From Advenella sp. FME57 (GTDB taxonomy: Bacteria; Pseudomonadota; Gammaproteobacteria; Burkholderiales; Burkholderiaceae_B), in NCBI RefSeq assembly GCF_014897675.1, contig NZ_JABUXU010000012.1, forward strand, positions 62,001-126,000: a DNA stretch of 64,000 bases, read 5' to 3'. The notes below the pieces were generated by a model that had not been told where the DNA came from, made no database searches, and saw only the letters and a program-made list of their open reading frames with translations. The position numbers and the translations under genes were made by a program. This document shows, piece by piece, positions 17,002 through 26,499 of the stretch; position 1 is the first letter of the stretch; each line of letters begins with the position of its first letter.

Positions 17002-18060
17002 TTAAAAATACGGGTTCGTGTGTCTTACACTGTGTAACTCGGCGCGTCTTAGTGCAACATCGTCTGTATTTCCTGGAAAGCCTATTGCACGACCGGTAGC
17101 TCCATGCGCTCGAATATGAGTTCGATTGGCATCTTGAAAGTTAGCATTTTCTATAATGGCGTAATCAAAATTGGCATACGCCAAATTACAACTTGTGAAG
17201 ACGGTGCCTTCACAGCGAGAGCGTTCGAATATGGAATATTCCAAGTTGGATCGACTGAAATCAGTATTGGTAAGTATCGCCTCAGACCAGACCGTCTTAT
17301 TCAGCTGAGCGCCCTGACAGGACGCGTTGGTGAGCGTCGCCTGAGTAAATACGGTCTCTTCTGCATATAGGCCGTCCATTTGTGCGTCTGAAAGCACGCA
17401 TTGGGCAAACACCGAGCCTTTAACGTTTGCACCGGTAAAGTTGGCTCCTTGGAGTTGGCCTTCTGAAAACTGGCAAGCAACAAGTCGTTTGTTTGAGAAG
17501 TCCATCTCCCGCATGTCGCAGTCAATCAACATAACCTGATTAAACAATTCACTCTCTAGGTTTGTCTGTCTTAGATCTATTTCATAAAAAATAATCTTGT
17601 CGAGATCTGCTCCGATGAATGAAAAACCAGAGAGATCTGCTTCATGAAAAACACATCTGACGGCTTCACTCTTGCTCAGAAGTCCATTGCAAAAAATTAC
17701 CTTTTGGAAGACAGTGTCTTCGATTTTGCAGTTCTCTAACTTTGCCTGTGTCATGTCGGATTCATTGAATATACTGTCTATGAGGGTACATGATGAGAGC
17801 AGTGTTCCTGAGAGCGTGGACGTCAGGAATGAGCCGTCACTCAGATCGCTCGAAGTAAATTTGGCGCCTGTAAAATTGCAATTTGAAAATGTCACCTCTC
17901 TCATATCGCAATTGATAAAGTGGCAGCCCGAGAAATCCACCTTGTCAAATGTCATACCGGACAGGTCAACGCCGTCTATTTTCAAGCCCGCAAAAACTTC
18001 GTCGGAACATGGAGAGCTATCTTTGATATACCGCTGAAATATGTCCTCATTCATTTGCAA
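17002..18060 (-). CDS. Pentapeptide-repeat protein
   Basis: A 352-residue protein made almost wholly of pentapeptide repeats of the A(D/N)LXX type (for example DLSGMTFDKVDFSGCHF and ANFTGANVKGSVF), predicted to fold as a right-handed quadrilateral beta-helix. No signal peptide or toxin domain is seen. It overlaps the preceding DUF2169 gene by 14 bases and is probably its cotranslated partner. Pentapeptide proteins beside PAAR genes occur in many type VI islands, where they may help load the tip; this role is inferred from context. Confidence 0.85.
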   Translation of the reverse strand: MQMNEDIFQRYIKDSSPCSDEVFAGLKIDGVDLSGMTFDKVDFSGCHFINCDMREVTFSNCNFTGAKFTSSDLSDGSFLTSTLSGTLLSSCTLIDSIFNESDMTQAKLENCKIEDTVFQKVIFCNGLLSKSEAVRCVFHEADLSGFSFIGADLDKIIFYEIDLRQTNLESELFNQVMLIDCDMREMDFSNKRLVACQFSEGQLQGANFTGANVKGSVFAQCVLSDAQMDGLYAEETVFTQATLTNASCQGAQLNKTVWSEAILTNTDFSRSNLEYSIFERSRCEGTVFTSCNLAYANFDYAIIENANFQDANRTHIRAHGATGRAIGFPGNTDDVALRRAELHSVRHTNPYF

Positions 18061-20677
18061 ATAACCTGAATAGGTGTTGTTCGTTCTCTCTATAAACAGG
18101 ATACAACTCCAGTTGATCCTTATATGCGCCGCTTAGTCTAGTGTCACCATCAATGTGTACTTTAGAAACATTGGTGCGAAACAGGGTCGCCCCTTCAAAA
18201 TTAACCCCTGATAAATTGGCTTTTTCCAGAGATGCTTCGATCAAGTTTGCATTTTTGAACGAGCTTCCGGTTAAGTCTGTTTTGTGAAATATGGCGTCTC
18301 GTGCGATTACATGATCAAAGTTACTATAGGTTACTCGGGATTTTGAAAAATCTGATTCGGATATATCACTATAGGTAAACGTATTTTCTATTATTGTCAT
18401 GTTTATGAAAGTACATTCTTTCAAACGACTGCCGACAAATTTACACCTGATGAGCTGTGTATCATCTTCTATCAAGAGGTTGTCCAGGTGGCTTTTGAGA
18501 AATTCACAACTCTTCATATCACTTGTGGTAATTGAAGCGTCCTTTAGAGTCGAGGACTCGAAAATAGTATTCTCCAAATGGCAGTCTAATAAGGCCCATT
18601 TTTCGATCTGGCATAGATAGAATAAAACATTTTTTAGCAAGAAATTAGAGGACATACATGTTTCAAAGCGACATTCCCTATATGTTGAATCAGCAGAATC
18701 AAGATAATCACTCAGTATGTTCACGAATTTTGAACGCGTCACACTAGAGTTGGAAATGGATACTTTCATTAGTTCAGTGCTGTCGAAATTACAGTCTTCC
18801 AATTTGGAGTGGGTTATGACGGATTCGGCAAGATTGGCGCGTGTGAAATTTACAGATTTCATTGTCACACGATTGAATCTGGATCGCACCAGGACAGCCT
18901 CGCTAAAATCTGCATCCGTAATGTTCGCATTCTCAAAATTAGCACTTTCTAAAAAGGATCCGGAGAAATCAGCGCCTTGTAAATCAAGATGACTTAAATC
19001 GGCCCCTGTAAAATCAAGACATGCTAAGGGTTCATTTTGCTGATAACGTCTTATGATCTCTGCGCGCAACATCAAGCTTTTTTGAGGTTTCAGCGGTGCG
19101 ACGGTTTGCTGATAGTGTGCTGAATAGAGATATGATTTTCTGAGAGACTCTTTGATCTCTTCGGAATCATTCTTCTTGGGCGAAGTCGTTTGCGTGTCAG
19201 GCCACCACATATTGCTTGAATGCTCTATTTGGTCAACAAAATCCAAATCAGGCGGGCCCGAGCGAGCTACTTTCCACGTTTTCAGATCTACATTTTCCAG
19301 ATTTTGCAGTTCTGCAATATAGCGATCGATTTCAGGTTCCTCTCTTTCCCGCATTAGCGCTATAGTCTGCAACTTCGCGTCTTCGGCGATTTTTTCCCAA
19401 CGATCAGGATTGTCATCTATGTCCATTGGGTTTTCTGGAGGTCCCACAAACTCTGGGATGAGAGCCTGATAGTCAAGGCCATTTTGGTCGAACCAGGCCT
19501 TGGTCTGAGCATGTTGCTGCTGCATATACATATCTAGTCGACGGCCCAATCTATTTTTATCGACTGCTGGGTCCGTATGCTCAAGTGAGCGCATCAAGGA
19601 TGCAGGGATCAGCTCTTCGTCTTTGTCCAGATGATACATTGCCTCTTTAGGGTCAATCCTCCATCTGAGCACCTGTTCGTAATAATCTACGCTTCTTGGC
19701 TCGTCTGTGGTTTCAATGGCAGCCATGGCCATTTCAACATCATCCGCTTCAGAGTCCAAAATGTCCATGGAACCATGAAACATCATGATATAAGATTTGG
19801 TATCCGGTAGAAGCCAAAGCGTCGATGCCTGCATGTTTTCAACATCTCTGATATATTGCTGATTTTTTTCATTTCGGGCCAGTACCGTAACTCTAGCCTG
19901 TAGATTTGCGATCGAGTCTTCCCAGCATGGCGTATCTGTATTCATGTTCCAGATTCGAAACGCGTCACCCAGTGGTAACTGCTCTAGATGTGTCCACTGT
20001 TGGTCATCGGCAGCCATGTTGAATATCGTTGGATCCATGTCTGGAAGAAAGCCGGGGAAATCATATTTATACCAAGTGTCGCTGTAGGTGCCTTGTTTAT
20101 TTATCCTTTGTGGATGAGTCAAGCCGATAGGTCCAAAGGAAGCAGGGGGCGGGCGATCAGATTTGCTCTGGATTGGGTGTAATGGATCTTCAATGTTTGG
20201 CAGGGAAATTGTTTTAATGCCGTTGATGACTTGCTCATCTATGCCTTTTCCTTCAGGATTATCGGCAAACTGCTGCCCTCCGAATGCATGGCTCCAATCG
20301 AGGGGCATGCCAGTGAACGTTTTTGGTGCGGTAGGGGAATTGTTGATCCAGAATCTGTCTCCGGTGACTTTTAGTGTTTTTTCAAGAGTTCCAACTTGTA
20401 CCTTTACCATGCATTGTGTTTTATTGTCCTGATGATCTGTATAGGCGGTGCCACTGATCAGATACTCTGGATGGGCCTTTGGCATAACCTGATCCAATAC
20501 GCCTCCGCTGTCGAGTATGGGTAATATATCTGACCATATTTTCTGATCCCAACCAAGAAACTGGCCGTGACGGTCACGACAAACATAAACATATACGCCG
20601 AACGCCAGTTTGGTTTGCCCACGCCACTGGAATGGCCTTGTTAAGAGGCCAGCACGAAATGGTTTAATAATTTTCAT
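18047..20677 (-). CDS. DUF2169 domain protein with C-terminal pentapeptide repeats
   Basis: An 876-residue protein. The first 300 or so residues match DUF2169 (KIIKPFRAGLLTRPFQWRG, GTAYTDHQDNKTQCMVKVQV, DWSHAFGGQQFADNPEGKGI, HPQRINKQGTYSDTWYKYDF). A charged middle region of about 250 residues follows, then pentapeptide repeats from about residue 545 to 850 (LDFTGADLSHLDLQGADFSG). DUF2169 proteins are encoded beside VgrG and PAAR genes and are thought to act as adaptors that load PAAR effectors. It starts five bases before the next upstream gene ends and overlaps the downstream pentapeptide gene, so all belong to one operon. Confidence 0.85.
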   Translation of the reverse strand: MKIIKPFRAGLLTRPFQWRGQTKLAFGVYVYVCRDRHGQFLGWDQKIWSDILPILDSGGVLDQVMPKAHPEYLISGTAYTDHQDNKTQCMVKVQVGTLEKTLKVTGDRFWINNSPTAPKTFTGMPLDWSHAFGGQQFADNPEGKGIDEQVINGIKTISLPNIEDPLHPIQSKSDRPPPASFGPIGLTHPQRINKQGTYSDTWYKYDFPGFLPDMDPTIFNMAADDQQWTHLEQLPLGDAFRIWNMNTDTPCWEDSIANLQARVTVLARNEKNQQYIRDVENMQASTLWLLPDTKSYIMMFHGSMDILDSEADDVEMAMAAIETTDEPRSVDYYEQVLRWRIDPKEAMYHLDKDEELIPASLMRSLEHTDPAVDKNRLGRRLDMYMQQQHAQTKAWFDQNGLDYQALIPEFVGPPENPMDIDDNPDRWEKIAEDAKLQTIALMREREEPEIDRYIAELQNLENVDLKTWKVARSGPPDLDFVDQIEHSSNMWWPDTQTTSPKKNDSEEIKESLRKSYLYSAHYQQTVAPLKPQKSLMLRAEIIRRYQQNEPLACLDFTGADLSHLDLQGADFSGSFLESANFENANITDADFSEAVLVRSRFNRVTMKSVNFTRANLAESVITHSKLEDCNFDSTELMKVSISNSSVTRSKFVNILSDYLDSADSTYRECRFETCMSSNFLLKNVLFYLCQIEKWALLDCHLENTIFESSTLKDASITTSDMKSCEFLKSHLDNLLIEDDTQLIRCKFVGSRLKECTFINMTIIENTFTYSDISESDFSKSRVTYSNFDHVIARDAIFHKTDLTGSSFKNANLIEASLEKANLSGVNFEGATLFRTNVSKVHIDGDTRLSGAYKDQLELYPVYRENEQHLFRLFANE

Positions 20678-20681
20678 GAAT

Positions 20682-21176
20682 TTAGGTTTCTGTTCTCTGG
20701 CCTTTGATACATTTTACATATAACGCCTGTAATTTTTTGTACCCTTCTCCTTTGTGAAATCCATTCTTTCGTGTTTTTTTCGCGACACTACCGATTTGAA
20801 CTTGAAATACACCTAAATGAAGTCTTGTTTTCGAAGGGAGCAGGAAATGGCGCCCTCTATTATAGGTTGACGACGAGAAATTCAGATAGACCGCCGATAC
20901 GTTCATACTGTATCCATACAGAGCAAAATTGAACGGTGAATGTGCTGTTTTGCTGAAATAAAGATAGATATCAAGTCCTACAATTTTCACGATATTCGTA
21001 TATTTTTCAAATATCTCAGGTGCGTTGCATGTAATCTGGCTGTCAGTGAGCCAGCTCAATGTATTGTGATGAGTATGAGTAGACGCTGAGTTGACCGTCT
21101 TTTCCAGGTCGTTTTTGTAATTAAACGTTGCGTCCTTGACGTACACATCTGTCGTGTCTTTTATAAAAAGCGCCAT
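20682..21176 (-). CDS. Unknown protein of the vgrG island, paralog 3
   Basis: A 164-residue protein with no recognised domain. It shares the layout of its two upstream neighbours: a start of the type MA-x(3)-T-D-V-Y-x(3)-A-T, a TV-x-S-x-S-T stretch, then a hydrophobic beta-rich middle (FNFALYGYSMNVSAVYLNF) and a basic C-terminus. This copy is the most diverged of the three. There is no signal peptide. It sits between VgrG and the DUF2169 adaptor, where effectors, chaperones or immunity genes are usually found, but no catalytic motif is visible. Confidence 0.7.
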   Translation of the reverse strand: MALFIKDTTDVYVKDATFNYKNDLEKTVNSASTHTHHNTLSWLTDSQITCNAPEIFEKYTNIVKIVGLDIYLYFSKTAHSPFNFALYGYSMNVSAVYLNFSSSTYNRGRHFLLPSKTRLHLGVFQVQIGSVAKKTRKNGFHKGEGYKKLQALYVKCIKGQRTET

Positions 21177-21182
21177 GGTTGC

Positions 21183-21683
21183 TTACCATAAAACGGTTAA
21201 GCCGGAATAGCTATAACCCTTATTGTTTTCATTGCGTTCACGCGTTTCGCATTTTTCTTTATTTAAAACATAAACATCAACAGCCCAAAGGAAGTAAGGG
21301 TAAGTAGCTTTGCCGTTGGTGGCTTTAAAAGGTGAAGGATTAACAAATAATCCATATGCTAGCGTATAGAGGCCGGCTACCTCAGTTTTCCTCGTTCGAG
21401 CATGTGTCGCGGTGATATTGGCACTCGAAATATTGCTTGCTGCTGCGCCAAAGTTGGCGACACCAAGTGAAAATGAGTGGTTGCATTGTCTCGTGAGGGT
21501 ATCGCCGTTACGAGTGAAAGTTTGGTCGTCTATTGTGAAAGTTTGTCCGCTAGCATCGATCAGTAGGCCATTTTTATAAGTCAAGGTAGACGTGCCATTT
21601 ACCGTCACGTTTTCTTTTTGTTCAAAAGTGGTAGTGACGTCAGCTTCGTATTTGTTTTCAAATGTCCCCTTATAGAATGCCAT
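21183..21683 (-). CDS. Unknown protein of the vgrG island, paralog 2
   Basis: A 166-residue protein of unknown function. Its opening (MAFYKGTFENKYEADVTTTF, then VNGTSTLTYKNG) aligns by eye with the flanking paralogs. The VNGTSTLTYKNG pattern recalls the repetitive beta-prism trailer of VgrG proteins. The middle has small hydrophobic residues (GVANFGAAASNISS). It is six bases upstream of paralog 3 and twelve downstream of paralog 1. It could be a tip-associated structural or cargo protein; no enzyme motif was found. Confidence 0.7.
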   Translation of the reverse strand: MAFYKGTFENKYEADVTTTFEQKENVTVNGTSTLTYKNGLLIDASGQTFTIDDQTFTRNGDTLTRQCNHSFSLGVANFGAAASNISSANITATHARTRKTEVAGLYTLAYGLFVNPSPFKATNGKATYPYFLWAVDVYVLNKEKCETRERNENNKGYSYSGLTVLW

Positions 21684-21695
21684 TATTCTTCCCCT

Positions 21696-22208
21696 TCAAG
21701 AAACGTTTGATTTGTTAGATTTAACATGTTCCGATTTGACAGTGACCATACGGATACCGCTCGACCTGGTTTTTTTTCCAGTTTTGGTTTTTTCTACCTC
21801 AGTAAACCCAGATAGCGATCCAACTGTATACAAGACCTGGATTGGGTTCGCGTTAATCCAAAGGGCGACACCGTTACTGGTTACTATCGAGCCTGATGCC
21901 CAAGCCATCCAAAGGGCTTTCACCATGAAAAAACCGAATACATTTACATTTGAGCCATAAATGGACATACTTAAATGATCGGCTTTCGAGTCATGAGAGT
22001 TGTCGAAATCCCAGCTCGCTACTTTTGCTGTGTCGAGTAAGGTTTTAGCGCGTATTTCGAGCTTGCCTGAGTTAATGTTCAGAGTCATTCCGCTTTTGTA
22101 ATTCTGTGTGGACTCTCCGATGACAGTTTTAGTTTCTTTCCCGTTAATAACGTTGTATGTTGCTTTTAATTTGTAAATATCGGTGTAGGTGCCTTGATAA
22201 CGAGCCAT
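21696..22208 (-). CDS. Unknown protein of the vgrG island, paralog 1
   Basis: A 170-residue protein of unknown function, the first of three tandem paralogs after vgrG. It opens MARYQGTYTDIYKLKATYNV with VIGESTQNYKSGMTLNI next, and has a hydrophobic stretch (VFGFFMVKALWMAWASGS) that could be a membrane or buried beta region. The C-terminus is basic and Ser/Lys-rich. It begins nine bases after the vgrG stop and is surely cotranscribed. Confidence 0.7.
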   Translation of the reverse strand: MARYQGTYTDIYKLKATYNVINGKETKTVIGESTQNYKSGMTLNINSGKLEIRAKTLLDTAKVASWDFDNSHDSKADHLSMSIYGSNVNVFGFFMVKALWMAWASGSIVTSNGVALWINANPIQVLYTVGSLSGFTEVEKTKTGKKTRSSGIRMVTVKSEHVKSNKSNVS

Positions 22209-22217
22209 ATCACGCCT

Positions 22218-24209
22218 TTATTTCGGACAGCATAATGTAAGGGGCGTTGGCAAAGTGGGTCCGCACGGTCCTTCAGGGGCTTCCGGCGAGTTTGCTGGGC
22301 AGGCATCTGCCGTCCATTCTCCGTGCACCACGAGGTTTACGTTTCCTTTGATTTCTATGTTAGCGTTGCCGTCAATGAAATATGACATTGCCTTCATTTT
22401 TACAAATGTGTCGTCTGTGCGCTCCAGGTGGTAGGCCGCCTGTTTCTCTCTCACGGTATCCGATGTGATGTGTCGGTCTTTATACTTCTCTTTCGTTACC
22501 TCATTAACGGTCTGCTGTAGTCCTTTCTCATAAAGGATTTTCGTATTACCGTCTACCTGGTCATGGCGGTCTTGATCCACTTTTTTGTGTTCGCTCCCTT
22601 TAATATGGGTATGTGAGCTCCCGCCAATACATGCTCGCAGATCAGCGCCGATATCCATATCCAACTGTGCCAGACATTTGGTGATCATGTTCATTTGCGA
22701 TCTCAGCGCGACAAGTTCAGCGCCCAACGTGTCGTCGAAATACATTAAGTTAGTGGTACTGGTATCGCCAAATACCGACTGGCTCCTGAAGCCGCTAATA
22801 GAGGCGCTCCCCGGCAATTCCACCGGCGGCATATTATTGGCGTTATAAACCCGTCCCAATACAATAGGCCTGTCCGGGCACCCGCCGATAAAGTCGACGA
22901 CAACTTCATCCTTGATCCGGGGCAGTTGCAGACCGCCAAAGCCGCCGCCGGCCCATGGGCTGGATACGCGAACCCAGCAGGAGCTATTTTCATTTTTCTT
23001 GCCGTAGCGATCCCAATGGAACTGCACTTTGATACGACCGTACTTGTCTGTCCAGATTTCCTCTCCTTCAGGACCCACTACGCGCGCAGTTTGCGGTCCG
23101 TGAGTGCGAGGAATCTGCGTGATGCGGGGCGCACGATACTGGATAGAGGCGGGCAGGGCGATAAAGGATTCTTCATAGAAATCCTCTGAATTGGTGCCGG
23201 TGGCATAGCCTGCAACGCTCATCCGGTAATTGACCGAGACCACCAGGTATTCCTTGTTCTCTGTAGATCTGGGGTGGTTCCTCAGGTTGAAGGTAAAGCC
23301 GGCAGCAATGCCGCGGGCATTGGCAATGCCCCGTACCTGTTCCTGAATGCTTTGCAGTTCCTGCAGCCGTACGCGAGAATATTGCTCGCCATGATCGGGC
23401 TCTTGAAAGCCTCCCTGCCATTCAAACATTTCCAGATTGCCGTTTTGCGATCCGCCGGCACGCTTCGATACGGAATCCAGGCTTGCGCCAGGTTTGGTGA
23501 AATCATAATCAGTGGTTGCGTAACCGTCTGGTGTGATCTGGGCGACCACTTCCCACATGGAAACGTATTCTTCCTGGGGCTTGCCCAGGCGATCCGGACC
23601 GTAATAGGGGATAGAGTCGTATCCCGGCGTGGCCTTGTGCGACGAAATGTCGTCTGTCATCACCAGGGTGTGCTGGCCGTTTTCATGCTTGAAGTAATAG
23701 TAAATACCTTCATGTTCCATGAGACGACTGATAAACGCAAAATCCGTCTCCTGGTACTGAACGCAATATTCCCAGTTGCGGTAGGAGCCGCTAAGTTTCA
23801 TTTCAAATGGGTATCCGTATTCGCCCAGGACTTCCTTGATGACATCCGGCACGCTTTTTTGCTGGAAGATCTTATTGTCGGAGGTCTGGGTCAGGTACCA
23901 AAGCCAGGGTCGTACGGTCGCCTTATAGATGTAATAGCGGGAGGTGGCGTTTTCGCGGCCTATCAGCTCAAATCGCGTGACCTGGCCATTCAGAAATCGG
24001 GATCCCGCCAGTGTTTCAATTTCAAGCGTGAGCGGTTTGCCAAGCAGGGTCTTGAGGTCCAGACTGTAATTGTCGGCAACCAGTTCGACGTCGAAATCAA
24101 ATAGTTGCGAGAGGCCTTCGGAGCCGTTCATCTGGCGAAAGCCCAGGCTGCCTCCGAGTGGCGTGTGTGCAACAATGGAGCGAAACTGGATCGAATTTGG
24201 AATATCCAC
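22218..24209 (-). CDS. vgrG: Type VI secretion spike protein VgrG (TssI)
   Basis: A 663-residue spike protein. A gp27-like domain (from HTPLGGSLGFRQMNGSEGLSQ, with ISRLMEHEGIYYYFKHENGQ near 165-185) leads into a gp5 OB-fold (ARVVGPEGEEIWTDKYGRIK, WVRVSSPWAGGGFGG) and a short trailing beta-prism rich in DTFVKMKA- and EIKGNVNLVV-type repeats. The protein stops soon after, with a Cys/Pro-rich tail (LTLCCPK) and no toxin extension. No other type VI structural genes (tssA-M, hcp, clpV) are in the window, so this is a satellite vgrG island served by a secretion machine encoded elsewhere. Confidence 0.95.
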   Translation of the reverse strand: MDIPNSIQFRSIVAHTPLGGSLGFRQMNGSEGLSQLFDFDVELVADNYSLDLKTLLGKPLTLEIETLAGSRFLNGQVTRFELIGRENATSRYYIYKATVRPWLWYLTQTSDNKIFQQKSVPDVIKEVLGEYGYPFEMKLSGSYRNWEYCVQYQETDFAFISRLMEHEGIYYYFKHENGQHTLVMTDDISSHKATPGYDSIPYYGPDRLGKPQEEYVSMWEVVAQITPDGYATTDYDFTKPGASLDSVSKRAGGSQNGNLEMFEWQGGFQEPDHGEQYSRVRLQELQSIQEQVRGIANARGIAAGFTFNLRNHPRSTENKEYLVVSVNYRMSVAGYATGTNSEDFYEESFIALPASIQYRAPRITQIPRTHGPQTARVVGPEGEEIWTDKYGRIKVQFHWDRYGKKNENSSCWVRVSSPWAGGGFGGLQLPRIKDEVVVDFIGGCPDRPIVLGRVYNANNMPPVELPGSASISGFRSQSVFGDTSTTNLMYFDDTLGAELVALRSQMNMITKCLAQLDMDIGADLRACIGGSSHTHIKGSEHKKVDQDRHDQVDGNTKILYEKGLQQTVNEVTKEKYKDRHITSDTVREKQAAYHLERTDDTFVKMKAMSYFIDGNANIEIKGNVNLVVHGEWTADACPANSPEAPEGPCGPTLPTPLTLCCPK

Positions 24210-25004
24210 GAATATGTCCTTAGGTAAAAGGATGCGTGCGTTGCCGGAAAAATATTGGAATGTTGTTTATTTACAGATGGTTAATGGTATTTTTGAGTAT
24301 TGTTTCATTAACATTACTTCTCAATCGAATGTACGCAATCCGGATATAAATTACAACTGGCGTATCTACCATATACGTAACAAAACATTATTATTTCCGT
24401 AGCATTAATGTAATTTGTTTCATTTGCTAATTATAAAATTGGCACCATGTTTTGCTCAGGCTGCCCACCTATATCGCCCGGTAAGTCTGGGGGCGAACAA
24501 AGGTCGAGTCGTTCCTGGCTAGTGAGCGAAACTGATTTTACTGATTGACCCGATGGGGTGTATCCGGCAATTCAAGGCTTGTGAGTCACATAACAAAATG
24601 GTGATATTTCACTGTGGTGGAGTTGACATCCGTGCTCCACAAATGCAATTGTGCACTCCATCATGCTGTGGGCAGCCTTGTATGTTCTTTTAGACATGTC
24701 CGGATGCGCGCAAGTCGTCCAGGGCTGGAGCAACGGTTGTCATGTGCATCACACATTGCCGGCTGCTGTTGCTGCAGGTCCTTATTGGTTCGGCCGCTGA
24801 CCTGGCCGTACGCTCACTTGTTCGTCGGCTCTGCGGCATCAAACAGCGCTGTGGCTGTTGTGATAAACTGGCAGGCTACTGAATGTGCCCTGCCTGCTCG
24901 CTTTCTTGCGCTCAAGCATGCGGCCGTTGCATCGTCCACGCGAATGAAATCGGCTGTTACTGTGTGAGCCAATCGCAGATAATGCGTGGCCAAAACAATA
25001 CATA
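24210..25004. other. Gene-free spacer between vgrG and the SsuABC-like operon
   Basis: About 795 bases with no convincing gene. The first 230 bases are very AT-rich and probably hold the vgrG promoter. The second half is more GC-rich and contains an open frame (24614-24967, plus strand), but its translation is Cys/Ala-rich, lacks a ribosome-binding site and resembles nothing known, so it is not called. The change in composition near 24450 may mark the island edge. Confidence 0.5.
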
Positions 25005-25769
25005 ATGCGTCTCTTTTATTCTTCTCTCGTATTCATATCCGTTCTGATCGCCTGGTTTGCCGTCTCCAATCTTGGGTTGGTTAGCACATTTCTGCTACCT
25101 TCTCCCCAACGGGTCTGGTCTACTTTTATCACGCTCTTTTCCAATGGCAAGCTCGCCCAGCATATTGGCGTGTCGCTGGGACGGGTTGGCGCAGGGTATG
25201 CGATCGCCGTATTGCTGGCTTTGGTGATCAGTCTGGCGATGATCAACTGGAAGACGCTGGCTCGCGTGCTGGATCCGCCGATGGAGTTCGTGCGTCAGAT
25301 TCCGCCTCTGGCACTGATGCCGCTTTTAATGCTCTGGCTGGGTATCGGTGAAACGCAAAAAATCGGTATTATTATTCTGGCGTGCTTTTTCCCCATCTTC
25401 CTCAGTTTCCGTGGCGGCTTTGCGCAAGTTGACCCCAAACTGCTTGATGTCGGCCGCGCCGCCGGTTTCAGCCGCCTGCAGTTGATGTGCCGAATCGCCA
25501 TCCCGGCCGCGTTGCCGGCGATGTTTGTTGGTTTGCGTGTAGGCCTGGGCTACGGCTGGCGGGCAGTGGTCGGCGCGGAGCTGATTGCTTCAGCTGCTGG
25601 CCTGGGCTATATGATTCTTGACGCCCAGGACCTGGCGCGGACCGATATTGTGCTGGTGGGCGTTCTGGTCATTGGCATTATCGGACTGTTGGCCGATCAC
25701 GGGCTCAAGGCGCTGGTGCGGTGGCGTTTTCCATGGCTGCGCCAGGAAATGGAGCTGCCTCATGCCTGA
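25005..25769 (+). CDS. ABC permease, SsuC/TauC type
   Basis: A 254-residue inner-membrane permease with about six membrane segments, of the nitrate/sulfonate/taurine family. Features are WFAVSNLGLVSTFLLPSPQRVW near the N-terminus and the cytoplasmic EAA-type loop (DVGRAAGFSRLQLMCRIAIP) near residue 150. It is followed by the ATPase with an 8-base overlap and then by the binding protein. The exact substrate is unknown; sulfonates, taurine, pyrimidine precursors and aromatic nitrogen compounds are all carried by this family. The LLM flavoprotein downstream favours a sulfonate or similar sulfur source. Confidence 0.9.
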   Translation: MRLFYSSLVFISVLIAWFAVSNLGLVSTFLLPSPQRVWSTFITLFSNGKLAQHIGVSLGRVGAGYAIAVLLALVISLAMINWKTLARVLDPPMEFVRQIPPLALMPLLMLWLGIGETQKIGIIILACFFPIFLSFRGGFAQVDPKLLDVGRAAGFSRLQLMCRIAIPAALPAMFVGLRVGLGYGWRAVVGAELIASAAGLGYMILDAQDLARTDIVLVGVLVIGIIGLLADHGLKALVRWRFPWLRQEMELPHA

Positions 25770-26490
25770 GCTGCGCAATATTCGTCATGGCTATCGTTTG
25801 CCCGACGGTACGCGCCGGGAAGTTTTACAGGGCATTGATCTGAAGCTGACTAAAGGCGGGTTTTATGTTCTGCTAGGCCGCTCCGGCTGCGGCAAATCAA
25901 CGCTGTTGCGCCTGATGGCAGGGTTGGAAACGCCCAATTCCGGTCAGTTCGAACATACCGGCGAATCGGTGGGTGTGGTTTTTCAGGAACCGCGGCTGAT
26001 GCCCTGGCTTACGGTGGCGCAAAACGCCGGTTTTCTCCTGCAATCGAAGCTGGCGCGTGCCGAAATAGACTTGCGGGTCAACCGGGCATTGAAAATGGTC
26101 GGTCTTCTTGATGTTCGTGATGCCTGGCCGAACCAGTTGTCGGGCGGGATGGCGCAGCGCGTGGCCATCGCCCGGGCGCTGGTGGTGCAGCCCGCGCTTT
26201 TGCTGATGGACGAGCCCTTTGGTGCGCTGGACGCATTTACGCGCAAGCAGATGCAGGATGACCTGATCAGGATCTGGCGCGAACTGGGGCAAACCATTGT
26301 GTTCGTCACGCATGATCTGGAGGAGGCCGTTCGCCTGGGTCAGACCATTCTGGTGATTGATCAGGGCCGCTTCACCCTGCGCCTGGATCTGGATACCGCA
26401 TACCCTCGCACCGGGGCTGAGCCCGCGATCAATACCGCCCGTCAACATCTGCTTGACCGGCTGTTCGCCTGTCCCAATTCAAACTCTTAA
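25762..26490 (+). CDS. ABC ATPase, SsuB/TauB type
   Basis: A 242-residue ATPase with Walker A (GRSGCGKST), signature (LSGGMAQRVAIARAL), Walker B (LLLMDEPFGALD) and a His switch (VTHDLEEAV). The open frame extends back to 25618, but the ATG at 25762, overlapping the permease stop by eight bases, gives the normal family N-terminus and length. Confidence 0.9.
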   Translation: MPELRNIRHGYRLPDGTRREVLQGIDLKLTKGGFYVLLGRSGCGKSTLLRLMAGLETPNSGQFEHTGESVGVVFQEPRLMPWLTVAQNAGFLLQSKLARAEIDLRVNRALKMVGLLDVRDAWPNQLSGGMAQRVAIARALVVQPALLLMDEPFGALDAFTRKQMQDDLIRIWRELGQTIVFVTHDLEEAVRLGQTILVIDQGRFTLRLDLDTAYPRTGAEPAINTARQHLLDRLFACPNSNS

Positions 26491-26499
26491 GGAATTCTT

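Noticed and set aside
24614-24967. Open frame of 117 codons in the spacer after vgrG
   Set aside because: Cys- and Ala-rich translation without motif, ribosome-binding site or operon partner.
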